The notes: a model not told the origin generated them from the letters alone. Numbered from the stretch's first letter, positions 43,663 through 53,129 are shown. The stretch: DNA of 64,000 bases from Brachionus manjavacas (GCA_019054805.1 JAHQIY010000002.1:1-64000), one strand, 5' to 3'. Numbers and translations: made by a program.

Positions 43663-43812
43663 CATAAACTTAAAAATTTAAATTTAAATAAAAAAATAAA
43701 ATAAAAAAAATAATTTTTTTAATCATTTTTTATTAGAAAAAATTTACTATGGCAAATATATGATAATCCAATATTTCGATACAATTTTTAAAAAAAATAA
43801 AATTTTTTTGAC
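43663..43812. other. AT-rich convergent 3' spacer of the Spartan segment
   Basis: Almost pure A/T, between the ends of the plus-strand fragment and the minus-strand Spartan gene. It has AATAAA on the plus strand at 43687-43692 and AATAAA on the minus strand (TTTATT at 43729-43734). The latter lies about 80 nt past the Spartan stop and could serve as its polyadenylation signal. The left arm of a 21-bp inverted repeat lies at 43765-43785. Confidence 0.5.
43765..43785 (+). repeat. 21-bp inverted repeat flanking Spartan copy 1, left arm
   Basis: The core CAATATTTCGATACA here is the reverse complement of TGTATCGAAATATTG at 44848-44862. Over 21 bp the arms match at 19 positions. This arm lies 28 nt past the Spartan stop, so it would be in the 3' UTR. 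Confidence 0.6.
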
Positions 43813-44837
43813 TTAGAAATGTTGATTTTCATGAGAATTAATTAAATTCGAATCAAATTTATTAAAACAAATGGGACATTGGACAAAATTGTCAAGAATA
43901 AGCATTTCCTCTTTAACAGACTTATCTTCGTCGTCTAAAACAATAATGTCGCTGTCTCTTTTCCTAAAAAAAGAATCAATTTTTTTCACCGGTCCAGTGT
44001 CAGCTTCGTGCTTACGTTTTTTTGCAACAAAATTTTTTTCACTTTTGTCAGACATCCCAAGAAATGAGTCAAGTGTGTCAGACTTGTCAACTTTTTTCTC
44101 CTTCACTATTCCTTTTTTGTTCACTTTTTTACTAAAGTCTTCTGGCTCGGACACTTTCTCAAAGGTTCCATTGCATTTGGCAGCATGCGAGGCCCACCAG
44201 GTATCGTTTTTGCCCGGGGCTCGGTTCATTGAGCGCTTGACAAAGCCGTTAAACGGCGCCATCTTCTGACAAGGACCATTGCATCGCCAGACGTGTTGTC
44301 TCGCGTGTCGCACCTCGTCATGGAACGAGTGGTAAATGGTGATGTTTGTGTTAGCCAGCTTGTTGATGCGGTTCATGTGACTCTTGAACTCGTCACCGTG
44401 TTCGCCGCGGTCCTTAAAGTTCCTTGTTAGGTACAAATAGGCATGGATCATTTCGTGGAGCAGGGTCTGGACCAGGTCGGCGCGAGGCCGGTACTTGAGC
44501 AGAGGCTCGCTTAGGCGGATGATGCCGCCCTCGCGGAGATAGAAGATGCCTGCGCATATGGTCATGCGCTTTGACCATTCGACAATGCAGGAGCCGAGGC
44601 GGTTCCAGAAGTAGAGTTTGTCGAATTCGAGGAACATGGCGCGGATGTCCGGACACGAATCAGCTCCCAGGTCGGGTCGTTCAAATTAGAGCTCAGAGGT
44701 GCGTCAATGTTCAGGTTTGGTTTTTTGTTGCCAGAGTCTAAGCCGGACTGCATTGGCGTCTGAAATGCCAATGCGTACTGGTCCGAGTCTTCGTCGTCGA
44801 ACAAGTCGAGGTCATTTATGGTGAAAATTTTTGGCAT
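43813..44837 (-). CDS. SPRTN: Spartan (SprT-like) DNA-protein-crosslink metalloprotease, copy 1, with an N-terminal frameshift
   Basis: Spartan is a nuclear, DNA-activated zinc protease that cleaves proteins crosslinked to DNA at stalled forks. Reading starts at 44837 with MPKIFTINDLDLFDDED and runs 60 codons to DPTWELI, matching the conserved WEL(V/I) start of the SprT region. The expected continuation PDIRAMFLEF is in another frame: only 5 nt (44653-44657) separate the two. From the internal ATG at 44637 the frame is open for 274 codons. Numbered from that Met, it has HEMIH at 61-65 with the third ligand H80 in GEHGDEF, a zinc ribbon (C119, C123, H151, C155), a degenerate PIP-like KKIDSFF (218-224), a SUMO-interacting-like IIVLDDED (230-237), and a terminal UBZ4-like finger, C254-x2-C257-x11-H269-x3-H273, with His where vertebrate SPRTN has Cys. 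It is intronless. Family is clear. Whether full-length protein is made is not: translation from 44637 would keep the whole protease. Confidence 0.85.
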
Positions 44838-44845
44838 TTATGTAC

Positions 44846-44866
44846 AATGTATCGAAATATTGTATT
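44846..44866 (-). repeat. 21-bp inverted repeat flanking Spartan copy 1, right arm
   Basis: Partner of 43765-43785, with 19 of 21 positions complementary. It lies 9 nt upstream of the first Spartan ATG, in the presumed 5' UTR. It also overlaps a smaller local hairpin, TGTATC...GATACA. It may be an old element terminus, a regulatory element or chance. Confidence 0.55.
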
Positions 44867-44940
44867 GATACAGAAAATAAAGTTACAATACCTGTATTAT
44901 GAATATAGAAAGACGTGAGGATGCACTGAGCAGCACCAAG

Positions 44941-47900
44941 CTGCAGTGACTTGAAAACTTAGTTACTGGTAATAACTTGAAAGTTTCCCATGTGCATAAC
45001 TTTTCGAATATTTGACCTTTTTTTGATCTAAAAGCCAAAGGCAAGAAAATCCCAAAATATATCTAGTGGTATCTTCGGTTTTCCATAATTCGAAAAATTC
45101 ATTGCAAAAAACCTATCTGAAAAACGTCAAAAAATGGGTTTTTTGCTCTTTTTCGAAGTCGCCTAAAATCTTGTCCTTTAAACTTTTTTGACTCCTGTAA
45201 ATTGTATCATGTAGAACTTTTTGCGCTCTTGAATTTGAGCTATTAATCATTATCGTAGCTAAAAAATTGACCATTCTGCAGTGACTTGAAAACTTAGTTA
45301 CTGGTAATCACTTGCAAGTTTCCCATGTGCATAACTTTTCGAATCTTTGACCTTTTTTTGATCTGTAAAAGCCAAAGGCAAGAAAATCTCAAGATCTATC
45401 TAGTGTTATCTTCGGTTTTCCATAATTCGAAAAATTCATTGCAAAAAACCTATCTGAAAAACGTCAAAAAATGGGTTTTTTGCTCTTTTTCGAAGTCGCC
45501 TAAAATCTTGTCCTTTAAACTTTTTTGACTCCTGTAAATTGTATCATGTAGAACTTTTTGCGCTCTTGAATTTGAGCTATTAATCATTATCGTAGCTAAA
45601 AAATTGACCATTCTGCAGTGACTTGAAAACTTAGGGACTGGTAATCACTTGCAAGTTTCCCATGTGCATAACTTTTCGAATCTTTGACCTTTTTTTGATC
45701 TCTAAAAGCCAAAGGCAAGAAAATTTCAAGATCTATCTAGTGGTATCTTCGGTTTTCCATAATTCGAAAAATTCACCGAAAAAAACACACCTGAAAAACG
45801 TCAAAAAATGGGTTTTTTGCTCTTTTTCGAAGTCGCCTTAAATCTTGTCCTTTTAACTTTTTTGACTCCTGTAAATTGTATCATGTAGAACTTTTTGCGC
45901 TCTTGAATTTGAGCTATTAATCATTATCGTAGCTAAAAAATTGACCATTCTGCAGTGACTTGAAAACTTAGTGACTGGTAATCACTTGCAAGTTTCCCAT
46001 GTGCATAACTTTTCGAATCTTTTACCTTTTTTTGATCTGTAAAAGCCAAAGACAAGAAAATCTCAAGATAAATCTAGTGGTTACTTCGGTTTTCCATAAT
46101 TCGAAAAATTCATTGCAAAAAACCTATCTGAAAAACGTCAAAAAATGGGTTTTTTGCTCTTTTTCGAAGTCGCCTAAAATCTTGTCCTTTAAACTTTTTT
46201 GACTCCTGTAAATTGTATCATGAAGAACTTTTTGCGCTCTTGAATTTGAGCTATTAATCATTATCGTAGCTAAAAAATTGACCATTCTGCAGTGACTTGA
46301 AAACTTAGTGACTGGTAATCACTTGCAAGTTTCCCATGTGCATAACTTTTCGAATCTTTGACCTTTTTTTGATCTGTAAAAGCCAAAGGCAAGAAAATTC
46401 CAAGATCTATCTATTGGATACTTCGGTTTTCCATAATTCGAAAAATTCATTGCAAAAAACCTATCTGAAAAACGTCAAAAAATGGGTTTTTTGCTCTTTT
46501 TCGAAGTCGCCTAAAATCTTGTCCTTTTAACTTTTTTGACTCCTGTAAATTGTATCATGTAGAACTTTTTGCGCTCTTGAATTTGAGCTATTAATCATTA
46601 TCGTAGCTAAAAAATTGACCATTCTGCAGTGACTTGAAAACTTAGTTACTGGTAATCACTTGCAAGTTTCCCATGTGCATAACTTTTCGAATCTTTGACC
46701 TTTTTTTGATCTGTAAAAGCCAAAGGCAAGAAAATCTCAAGATCTATCTAGTGGTATCTTCGGTTTTCCATAATTCGAAAAATTCATTGCAAAAAACCTA
46801 TCTGAAAAACGTCAAAAAATGGGTTTTTTGCTCTTTTTCGAAGTCGCCTAAAATCTTGTCCTTTTAAACTTTTTTGACTCCTGTAAATTGTATCATGTAG
46901 AACTTTTTGCGCTCTTGAATTTGAGCTATTAATCATTATCGTAGCTAAAAAATTGACCATTCTGCAGTGACTTGAAAACTTAGTGACTGGTAATCACTTG
47001 CAAGTTTCCCATGTGCATAACTTTTCTAATCTTTGACCTTGTTTTGATCTGTAAAAGCCAAACGCAAGAAAATCTCAAGATATATCTAGTGGTTACTTCG
47101 GTTTTCCATAATTCGAAAAATTCATTGCAAAAAACCTATCTGAAAAACGTCAAAAAATGGGTTTTTTGCTCTTTTTCGAAGTCGCATAAAATCTTGAAAC
47201 TTTTTTGACTCCTGTAAATTGTATCATGTAGAACTTTTTGCGCTCTTGAATTTGAGCTATTAATCATTATCGTAGCTAAAAAATTGACCATTCTGCAGTG
47301 ACTTGAAAACTTAGTGACTGGTAATCACTTGCAAGTTTCCCATGTGCATAACTTTTCGAATCTTTGACCTTTTTTTGATCTGTAAAAGCTAAAAGCAAGA
47401 AAATTTTAAGATCTATCTATTGGATACTTCGGTTTTCCATAATTCGAAAAATTCATTGCAAAAAACCTATCTGAAAAACGTCAAAAAATGGGTTTTTTGC
47501 TCTTTTTCGAAGTCGCCTAAAATCTTGTCCTTTAAACTTTTTTGACTCCTGTAAATTGTATCATGTAGAACTTTTTGCGCTCTTGAATTTGAGCTATTAA
47601 TCATTATCGTAGCTAAAAAATTGACCATTCTTCAGTGACTTGAAAACTTAGTGACTGGTAATCACTTGCAAGTTTCCCATGTGCATAACTTTTCTAATCT
47701 TTGACCTTGTTTTGATCTGTAAAAGCCAAACGCAAGAAAATCTCAAGATATATCTAGTGGTTACTTCGGTTTTCCATAATTCGAAAAATTCATTGCAAAA
47801 AACCTATCTGAAAAACGTCAAAAAATGGGTTTTTTGCTCTTTTTCGAAGTCGCATAAAATCTTGAAACTTTTTTGACTCCTGTAAATTGTATCATGTAGA

Positions 47901-48538
47901 ACTTTTTGCGCTCTTGAATTTGAGCTATTAATCATTATCGTAGCTAAAAAATTGACCATTCTGCAGTGACTTGAAAACTTAGTGACTGGTAATCACTTGC
48001 AAGTTTCCCATGTGCATAACTTTTCGAATCTTTGACCTTTTTTTGATCTGTAAAAGCTAAAAGCAAGAAAATTTTAAGATCTATCTATTGGATACTTCGG
48101 TTTTCCATAATTCGAAAAATTCATTGCAAAAAACCTATCTGAAAAACGTCAAAAAATGGGTTTTTTGCTCTTTTTCGAAGTCGCCTAAAATCTTGTCCTT
48201 TAATTTTTTTGACTCCTGTAAATTGTATCATGTAGAACTTTTTGCGCTCTTGAATTTGAGCTATTAATCATTATCGTAGCTAAAAAATTGACCATTCTGC
48301 AGTGACTTGAAAACTTAGTGACTGGTAATCACTTGCAAGTTTCCCATGTGCATAACTTTTCGAATCTTTGACCTTTTTTTGATCTGTAAAAGCTAAAAGC
48401 AAGAAAATTTTAAGATCTATCTATTGGATACTTCGGTTTTCCATAATTCGAAAAATTCATTGCAAAAAACCTATCTGAAAAACGTCAAAAAATGGGTTTT
48501 TTGCTCTTTTTCGAAGTCGCCTAAAATCTTGTCCTTTT
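44941..48538 (+). repeat. Satellite array 2, divergent monomers
   Basis: About 10.7 monomers of the same satellite, in the same orientation as the main array but more divergent. Differences include a missing TG in GATCTAAAAGCC near 45027, TCACCGAAAAAAACACACC near 45773-45791, GGATACTTCGG for GGTATCTTCGG in several monomers, and CTTTAAAC for CTTTTAAC. Greater divergence near an array edge is expected where homogenisation by unequal exchange is weaker. Frames like those in the main array recur at 45325, 45999, 46336, 46673, 47011 and 47679, and I do not treat them as genes. Confidence 0.97.
47011..48346 (+). repeat. 668-bp dimeric higher-order repeat inside array 2
   Basis: Two monomer types alternate. 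Type 1 has CTTTTCTAATC, CCTTGTTTTGATC and CCAAACGCAAG and lacks a few bases before AACTTTTTTGAC (47011 and 47679). Type 2 has AAGCTAAAAGCAAG and TCTATTGGATAC (near 47388 and 48056). The pair repeats with a spacing of 668 bp. A further type 2 monomer follows near 48393. Confidence 0.8.
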
Positions 48539-48539
48539 A

Positions 48540-48638
48540 CCAATTGCTGAAGCCACTCAGAAAAAAGTCTACCAATGTCAGGGAATTTTTGGGCGGATTG
48601 AAAGCGTCTGCTTGATGATCCTCGATCAAATGATTTGA
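48540..48638 (+). pseudogene. 3' end of an unidentified gene, second copy
   Basis: Same 32 codons plus TGA as at 43564-43662, copied with the segmental duplication and identical as far as I compared. The same uncertainty about identity and frame applies. Confidence 0.38.
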
Positions 48639-48740
48639 CATAAACTTAAAAATTTAAATTTAAATAAAAAAATAAAATAAAAAAAATAATTTTTTTAATC
48701 ATTTTTTATTAGAAAAAATTTACTATGGCAAATATATGAT

Positions 48741-48761
48741 AATCCAATATTTCGATACAAT
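48741..48761 (+). repeat. 21-bp inverted repeat, left arm, copy 2
   Basis: Duplicate of the arm at 43765-43785, core CAATATTTCGATACA. Its partner is at 49823-49843. Confidence 0.55.
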
Positions 48762-48791
48762 TTTTAAAAAAAAAATAAAATTTTTTTTGAC

Positions 48792-49814
48792 TTAGAAATG
48801 TTGATTTTCATGAGAATTAATTAAATTCGAATCAAATTTATTAAAACAAATGGGACATTGGACAAAATTGTCAAGAATAAGCATTTCCTCTTTAACAGAC
48901 TTATCTTCGTCGTCTAAAACAATAATGTCGCTGTCTCTTTTCCTAAAAAAAGAATCAATTTTTTCACCGGTCCAGTGTCAGCTTCGTGCTTACGTTTTTT
49001 TGCAACAAAATTTTTTTCACTTTTGTCAGACATCCCAAGAAATGAGTCAAGTGTGTCAGACTTGTCAACTTTTTTCTCCTTCACTATTCCTTTTTGTTCA
49101 CTTTTTTACTAAAGTCTTCTGGCTCGGACACTTTCTCAAAGGTTCCATTGCATTTGGCAGCATGCGAGGCCCACCAGGTATCGTTTTTGCCCGGGGCTCG
49201 GTTCATTGAGCGCTTGACAAAGCCGTTAAACGGCGCCATCTTCTGACAAGGACCATTGCATCGCCAGACGTGTTGTCTCGCGTGTCGCACCTCGTCATGG
49301 AACGAGTGGTAAATGGTGATGTTTGTGTTAGCCAGCTTGTTGATGCGGTTCATGTGACTCTTGAACTCGTCACCGTGTTCGCCGCGGTCCTTAAAGTTCC
49401 TTGTTAGGTACAAATAGGCATGGATCATTTCGTGGAGCAGGGTCTGGACCAGGTCGGCGCGAGGCCGGTACTTGAGCAGAGGCTCGCTTAGGCGGATGAT
49501 GCCGCCCTCGCGGAGATAGAAGATGCCTGCGCATATGGTCATGCGCTTTGACCATTCGACAATGCAGGAGCCGAGGCGGTTCCAGAAGTAGAGTTTGTCG
49601 AATTCGAGGAACATGGCGCGGATGTCCGGACACGAATCAGCTCCCAGGTCGGGTCGTTCAAATTAGAGCTCAGAGGTGCGTCAATGTTCAGGTTTGGTTT
49701 TTTGTTGCCAGAGTCTAAGCCGGACTGCATTGGCGTCTGAAATGCCAATGCGTACTGGTCCGAGTCTTCGTCGTCGAACAAGTCGAGGTCATTTATGGTG
49801 AAAATTTTTGGCAT
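48792..49814 (-). pseudogene. SPRTN: Spartan-like protease, copy 2, broken by three frameshifts
   Basis: A near-exact copy of the gene at 43813-44837, offset 4,977 bp. It keeps the same frame break between DPTWELI and PDIRAM (49630-49634). It adds two single-base losses in T tracts: T5 at 49091-49095 where copy 1 has T6, and T6 at 48959-48964 where copy 1 has T7. From the internal ATG at 49614 the frame stops at 49084 after about 176 codons. The protease core with HEMIH and the zinc ribbon is kept, but the PIP-like, SUMO-interacting-like and terminal zinc-finger parts are lost. Both new breaks are in homopolymers, so sequencing error is a real alternative to true decay. Confidence 0.8.
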
Positions 49815-49822
49815 TTATGTAC

Positions 49823-49843
49823 AATGTATCGAAATATTGTATT
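49823..49843 (-). repeat. 21-bp inverted repeat, right arm, copy 2
   Basis: Duplicate of the arm at 44846-44866, just upstream of the copy 2 start codon. Confidence 0.55.
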
Positions 49844-49917
49844 GATACAGAAAATAAAGTTACAATACCTGTATTATGAATATAGAAAGACGTGAGGATG
49901 CACTGAGCAGCACCAAG

Positions 49918-50561
49918 CTGCAGTGACTTGAAAACTTAGTTACTGGTAATAACTTGAAAGTTTCCCATGTGCATAACTTTTCGAATATTTGACCTTTTTT
50001 TGATCTAAAAGCCAAAGGCAAGAAAATCCCAAAATATATCTAGTGGTATCTTCGGTTTTCCATAATTCGGAAAATTCATTGCAAAAAACCTATCTGAAAA
50101 ACGTCAAAAAATGGGTTTTTTGCTCTTTTTCGAAGTCGCCTAAAATCTTGTCCTTTAAACTTTTTTGACTCCTGTAAATTGTATCATGTAGAACTTTTTG
50201 CGCTCTTGAATTTGAGCTATTAATCATTATCGTAGCTAAAAAATTGACCATTCTGCAGTGACTTGAAAACTTAGTTACTGGTAATCACTTGCAAGTTTCC
50301 CATGTGCATAACTTTTCGAATCTTTGACCTTTTTTGATCTGTAAAAGCCAAAGGCAAGAAAATCTCAAGATCTATCTAGTGTTATCTTCGGTTTTCCATA
50401 ATTCGAAAAATTCATTGCAAAAAACCTATCTGAAAAACGTCAAAAAATGGGTTTTTTGCTCTTTTTCGAAGTCGCCTAAAATCTTGTCCTTTAAACTTTT
50501 TTGACTCCTGTAAATTGTATCATGTAGAACTTTTTGCGCTCTTGAATTTGAGCTTTTAATC
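49918..50561 (+). repeat. Satellite array 3, terminal monomers
   Basis: Nearly two monomers resume at CTGCAGTGACTTG after the second Spartan segment. They match 44941-45584 closely. The array ends at about 50561 inside a monomer: TTTGAGCT(A/T)TTAATC is followed by CAGTGATCATTTCG instead of ATTATCGTAG. Everything to the right is non-satellite. Confidence 0.95.
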
Positions 50562-51079
50562 CAGTGATCATTTCGTTGTTGCAAATTTCGAAAAATTGAT
50601 TCCTAATAATTTTTTTTAAATCTGTCAAATTATGGATTTTTGGCATTTAAATTATTATTGTAAAATTCTATTAAATTTATTTTCAGTTTTTATTTTGTGA
50701 TGCTATCAATTAGGGAAGAAATATTCGTTTAATTTAATTTGAATTAATGCGTTGTGAATTTAAAAACAAAAAACTAAAACAGAAATTTTATTTAAAAAGC
50801 TTTTATTTTTCTTGATTGACATTGTCATTCTAATTCTACTAATTTAACATTATAGTTCATTTGTTTTATTTTAAAATACTCCAAGATGTTCCATTGTCAT
50901 GTTGTCTATTTTATTTTTTATAATACGAATAATATTTTTAATTAAAAAACTCATTAAAATATTAACAGACAAAAATTTTTACTTTATTAAAATGTTAAAT
51001 TTATTTCTTTTGTTGAAATTTTATTAAATTAAATCAAAAAAAAAAAATTTAAATAAATTTACCAGCTAATTGTATGATC
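50562..51079 (+). other. Intergenic and 5' flank of CDC40
   Basis: About 520 bp of very AT-rich DNA between the satellite edge and the CDC40 start codon. It must hold the CDC40 promoter and 5' UTR. I see no clear TATA box in position and no frame or repeat worth naming. Confidence 0.5.
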
Positions 51080-53059
51080 ATGTCGACAAGTCTTAATCTG
51101 ATTCAAAGTTACAATTCAGGAAGTGAAGATGACGAACACGAACAAAAGTCTGAGTTAAAATCTGACCACACAATACCAATTAAACCGGAATTATCTCTAG
51201 TGTCTACAATATCCGTCAATTCAGCACCAGTTGTATTTTATTCAGTCAGTATCTTATGGTAAAATTTTACTTAATTAATTATTATTTTTTTTAAGAAAGA
51301 ACAAGACGAACATGAATACATTGAGCCTCACAAAGAGCTTATGTTCAATCCAAAGTATGAAGAAATGTGGACTCCTGCTCTAGGACCCGATAATCCACGA
51401 ATATCTGACTTTCACAAAGCTCAAAAAAACACCCTTACTGGCTACGTTGAGCCAGCAATAGTTAACGACTTTCAATTTGAAAATCAAAGACAAACATTCA
51501 ACAGCTACGGCTACGCTTATGATCCATCATTCAATGCCAATCAAATAGTTGGTGACGTCGATCAAGCGGTCCATAATAAAAGTAAAATTTTTAAAATAAA
51601 ATTTTTTATGAATTAAGGCTTTAATTAGAAAAAAATAAATCATATTTTTATAAAGGTTAAAAATTTAATTTTAAATAAATTAACTAAGAAAGTTTGAAAA
51701 AAAAAATTAAAAAATATCTAGAAAAAATTTAAAATTTTTTTTTTCACAAATAATATCTTAATTGAAAAAAATATTATCTTTCTTGTCAAAAAAGTGGCTT
51801 CAGTGTTTGAATCGAACCCAAAGGAAAATCTAAATGAACAAAAAGAAAAGCGAAAGCGCGATTGCAACAATGATCCGTCAGATGTCGAGGGTTTCAAGGG
51901 TCCGTGGGCTACTTACACCGATCGAGTTCATTTTGCTCGACCGACAGAAGAGGAGAAAAAAGAGCTTGCGGTCATATTTGCCAAAAAGAACAGACCAATG
52001 CGATTTATTGAGCCCGAGGACATGGAATGCAAGTCTACTCTTCACATTGACGATCCTTTAGATTACCAAGGACGTTCTTTTTTGCATATACCCCAAGACT
52101 TAGATGTAAACTTACGTGCCATAGAGCCGCCAGAAAAATGCTTCATCCCAAAAAAATGCCTCCACACTTTCACCGGACACACAAAAGGAATTCAAAAAAT
52201 CAATTATTTTCCAGTATCTGGCCACTTGTTTCTCACTTGCTCAATGGATTGTAAGGTAAAACTTTGGGAGTTTTACAAAGGAAGACGGTGCATTCGCACA
52301 TACACTGGACATTCAATGGGTGTTCGCGATGTTTCGTTTAATCGAAACGGATCAGAATTTTTAAGCGCGTCATATGACCGCTACATAAAGCTTTGGGACA
52401 CAGAAACAGGTGCATGCAAGGCCAAGTTTACTAACAGAAAAATTCCCTATTGTGTGGTATTTAATCCAGATGAAGACAAGCAAAACTTGTTTGTGTGCGG
52501 CACAGCCGATAAAAAGATACTATGCTACGACATTCGTAGCGGAGAGGTAGTGCAGGAGTATGACCGTCACTTGGGTGCTGTGAACTCAATAACTTTTGTT
52601 GACAATAACAGGAGAATAGTGTCCACGTCTGACGATAAGAGTGTGCGTGTATGGGAATGGGACATACCGGTTGATTTTAAGTACATTGCTGATCCATCGA
52701 TGCATTCGATGCCAGCAGTGGCTTTATCCAGGAATGGAAAATACTTGGCCTTTCAGTCGATGGATAATCAGATAAAAATAATGGAGCCTATGGCCAATTT
52801 TAGATGGAAGAATAAAAAAACCTTTCGGGGACACATGGTCGCAGGGTACGCATGTGGCCTTGATTTTTCGCCAGACATGAGCTTCATGATATCTGGTGAT
52901 GCCAATGGAAATTTGGTTGTATGGGACTGGCGAACAACAAGAATATTCGAGAGAATAAAAGCACATGAAAAGGCATGTATGGACGCTAAGTGGCATCCGC
53001 ACGAGTCTTCTAAAATTTTAACCTGTGGATGGGACAATGTGGTTCATTTGTGGGACTAA
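51080..53059 (+). CDS. CDC40: CDC40/PRP17 pre-mRNA splicing factor (WD40), three exons
   Basis: Spliceosomal WD40 protein that acts at the second catalytic step of pre-mRNA splicing. The start at 51080 (MSTSLNLIQSYNSGSEDD) resembles vertebrate CDC40 and has A at -3; an in-frame ATG six bases upstream (51074) is in poorer context. Exon 1 ends near 51244-51248. Intron 1 is 47-51 nt and its exact sites are ambiguous: the pair 51245..51295 and the pair 51249..51299 both keep frame. Exon 2 has the conserved FNPKYEEMW, GYVEPA and FNSYGYAYDPS. Intron 2 is 51582-51794 (GT..AG), and the split codon A|TG gives Met. Exon 3 has GFKGPWATY, YQGRSFLHIPQD and about seven WD40 repeats from FTGHTKG to GWDNVVHLWD. 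The total of about 571 residues is close to the ~579 of human CDC40. It looks intact and functional. Confidence 0.95.
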
Positions 53060-53129
53060 AATAAAGAAAATTTTTGTTTGTTAGAGATTGTATTTTATGT
53101 ACAAAATTAGCTGAAAAATAAAGAATAAA
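53060..53129 (+). terminator. CDC40 polyadenylation signals
   Basis: AATAAA occurs at 53060-53065, overlapping the end of the stop codon region, and again at 53117-53122 and 53124-53129. The later pair, 58-65 nt past the stop, is the better placed. Confidence 0.55.

Larger units (their letters stand above)
43563..44940. other. Gene-bearing segment inserted in the satellite, copy 1
   Basis: The satellite stops at 43562 after ...CTTGTCCTTTT and resumes at 44941 with CTGCAGTGACTTG. About 95 bp of monomer between these points is missing, replaced by 1,378 bp of unrelated DNA. That DNA contains the 3' end of an unidentified plus-strand frame, an AT-rich tail-to-tail spacer, a complete Spartan-like gene on the minus strand and its upstream region. 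It looks like a piece of ordinary compact genome captured as DNA. It does not look like a retrocopy: it has noncoding flanks on both sides and no poly(A) tract at the gene end. Confidence 0.85.
43563..48538 (+). repeat. 4,976-bp tandem duplication block A (Spartan segment plus satellite)
   Basis: This block begins with the Spartan segment and continues through array 2. It is followed directly by a second copy of the Spartan segment in the same orientation, offset 4,976-4,977 bp. The monomer just before each Spartan segment shares the rare TTGGATACTTCGG variant, and the first monomers after each share AATAACTTGAAAG and TAGTGTTATC. The duplication therefore includes flanking satellite. Unequal crossing-over between monomers is the simplest cause. 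Confidence 0.85.
48539..50561 (+). repeat. Tandem duplication block B (partial copy)
   Basis: Second copy of the ~4.98-kb unit, cut short. It has the 1,379-bp Spartan segment and then only 644 bp of satellite before unique sequence begins at about 50562. Compared with block A the differences are mainly homopolymer length changes and a few substitutions, for example AATTCGGAAAATTC near 50065. Confidence 0.85.

Noticed and set aside
43871..44269. Plus-strand frame of 132 codons opposite Spartan
   Set aside because: Antisense shadow of the Spartan frame; serine/phenylalanine-rich translation with no recognisable motif. The same applies at 48850-49209.
44414..44656. 80-codon minus-strand frame starting MSGHPRH
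   Set aside because: Third frame over the GC-rich Spartan core; arginine/proline-rich and without conserved motifs. The Spartan core frame explains the region. Same at 49391-49633.
43813..44837. Spartan segment as a processed retrocopy
   Set aside because: It lacks introns, but it has noncoding flanks on both sides, part of a second gene and no poly(A) tract, so DNA-level capture is more likely.
52724..53037. Minus-strand frames opposite CDC40
   Set aside because: Shadows of the WD40 exon with no family features.
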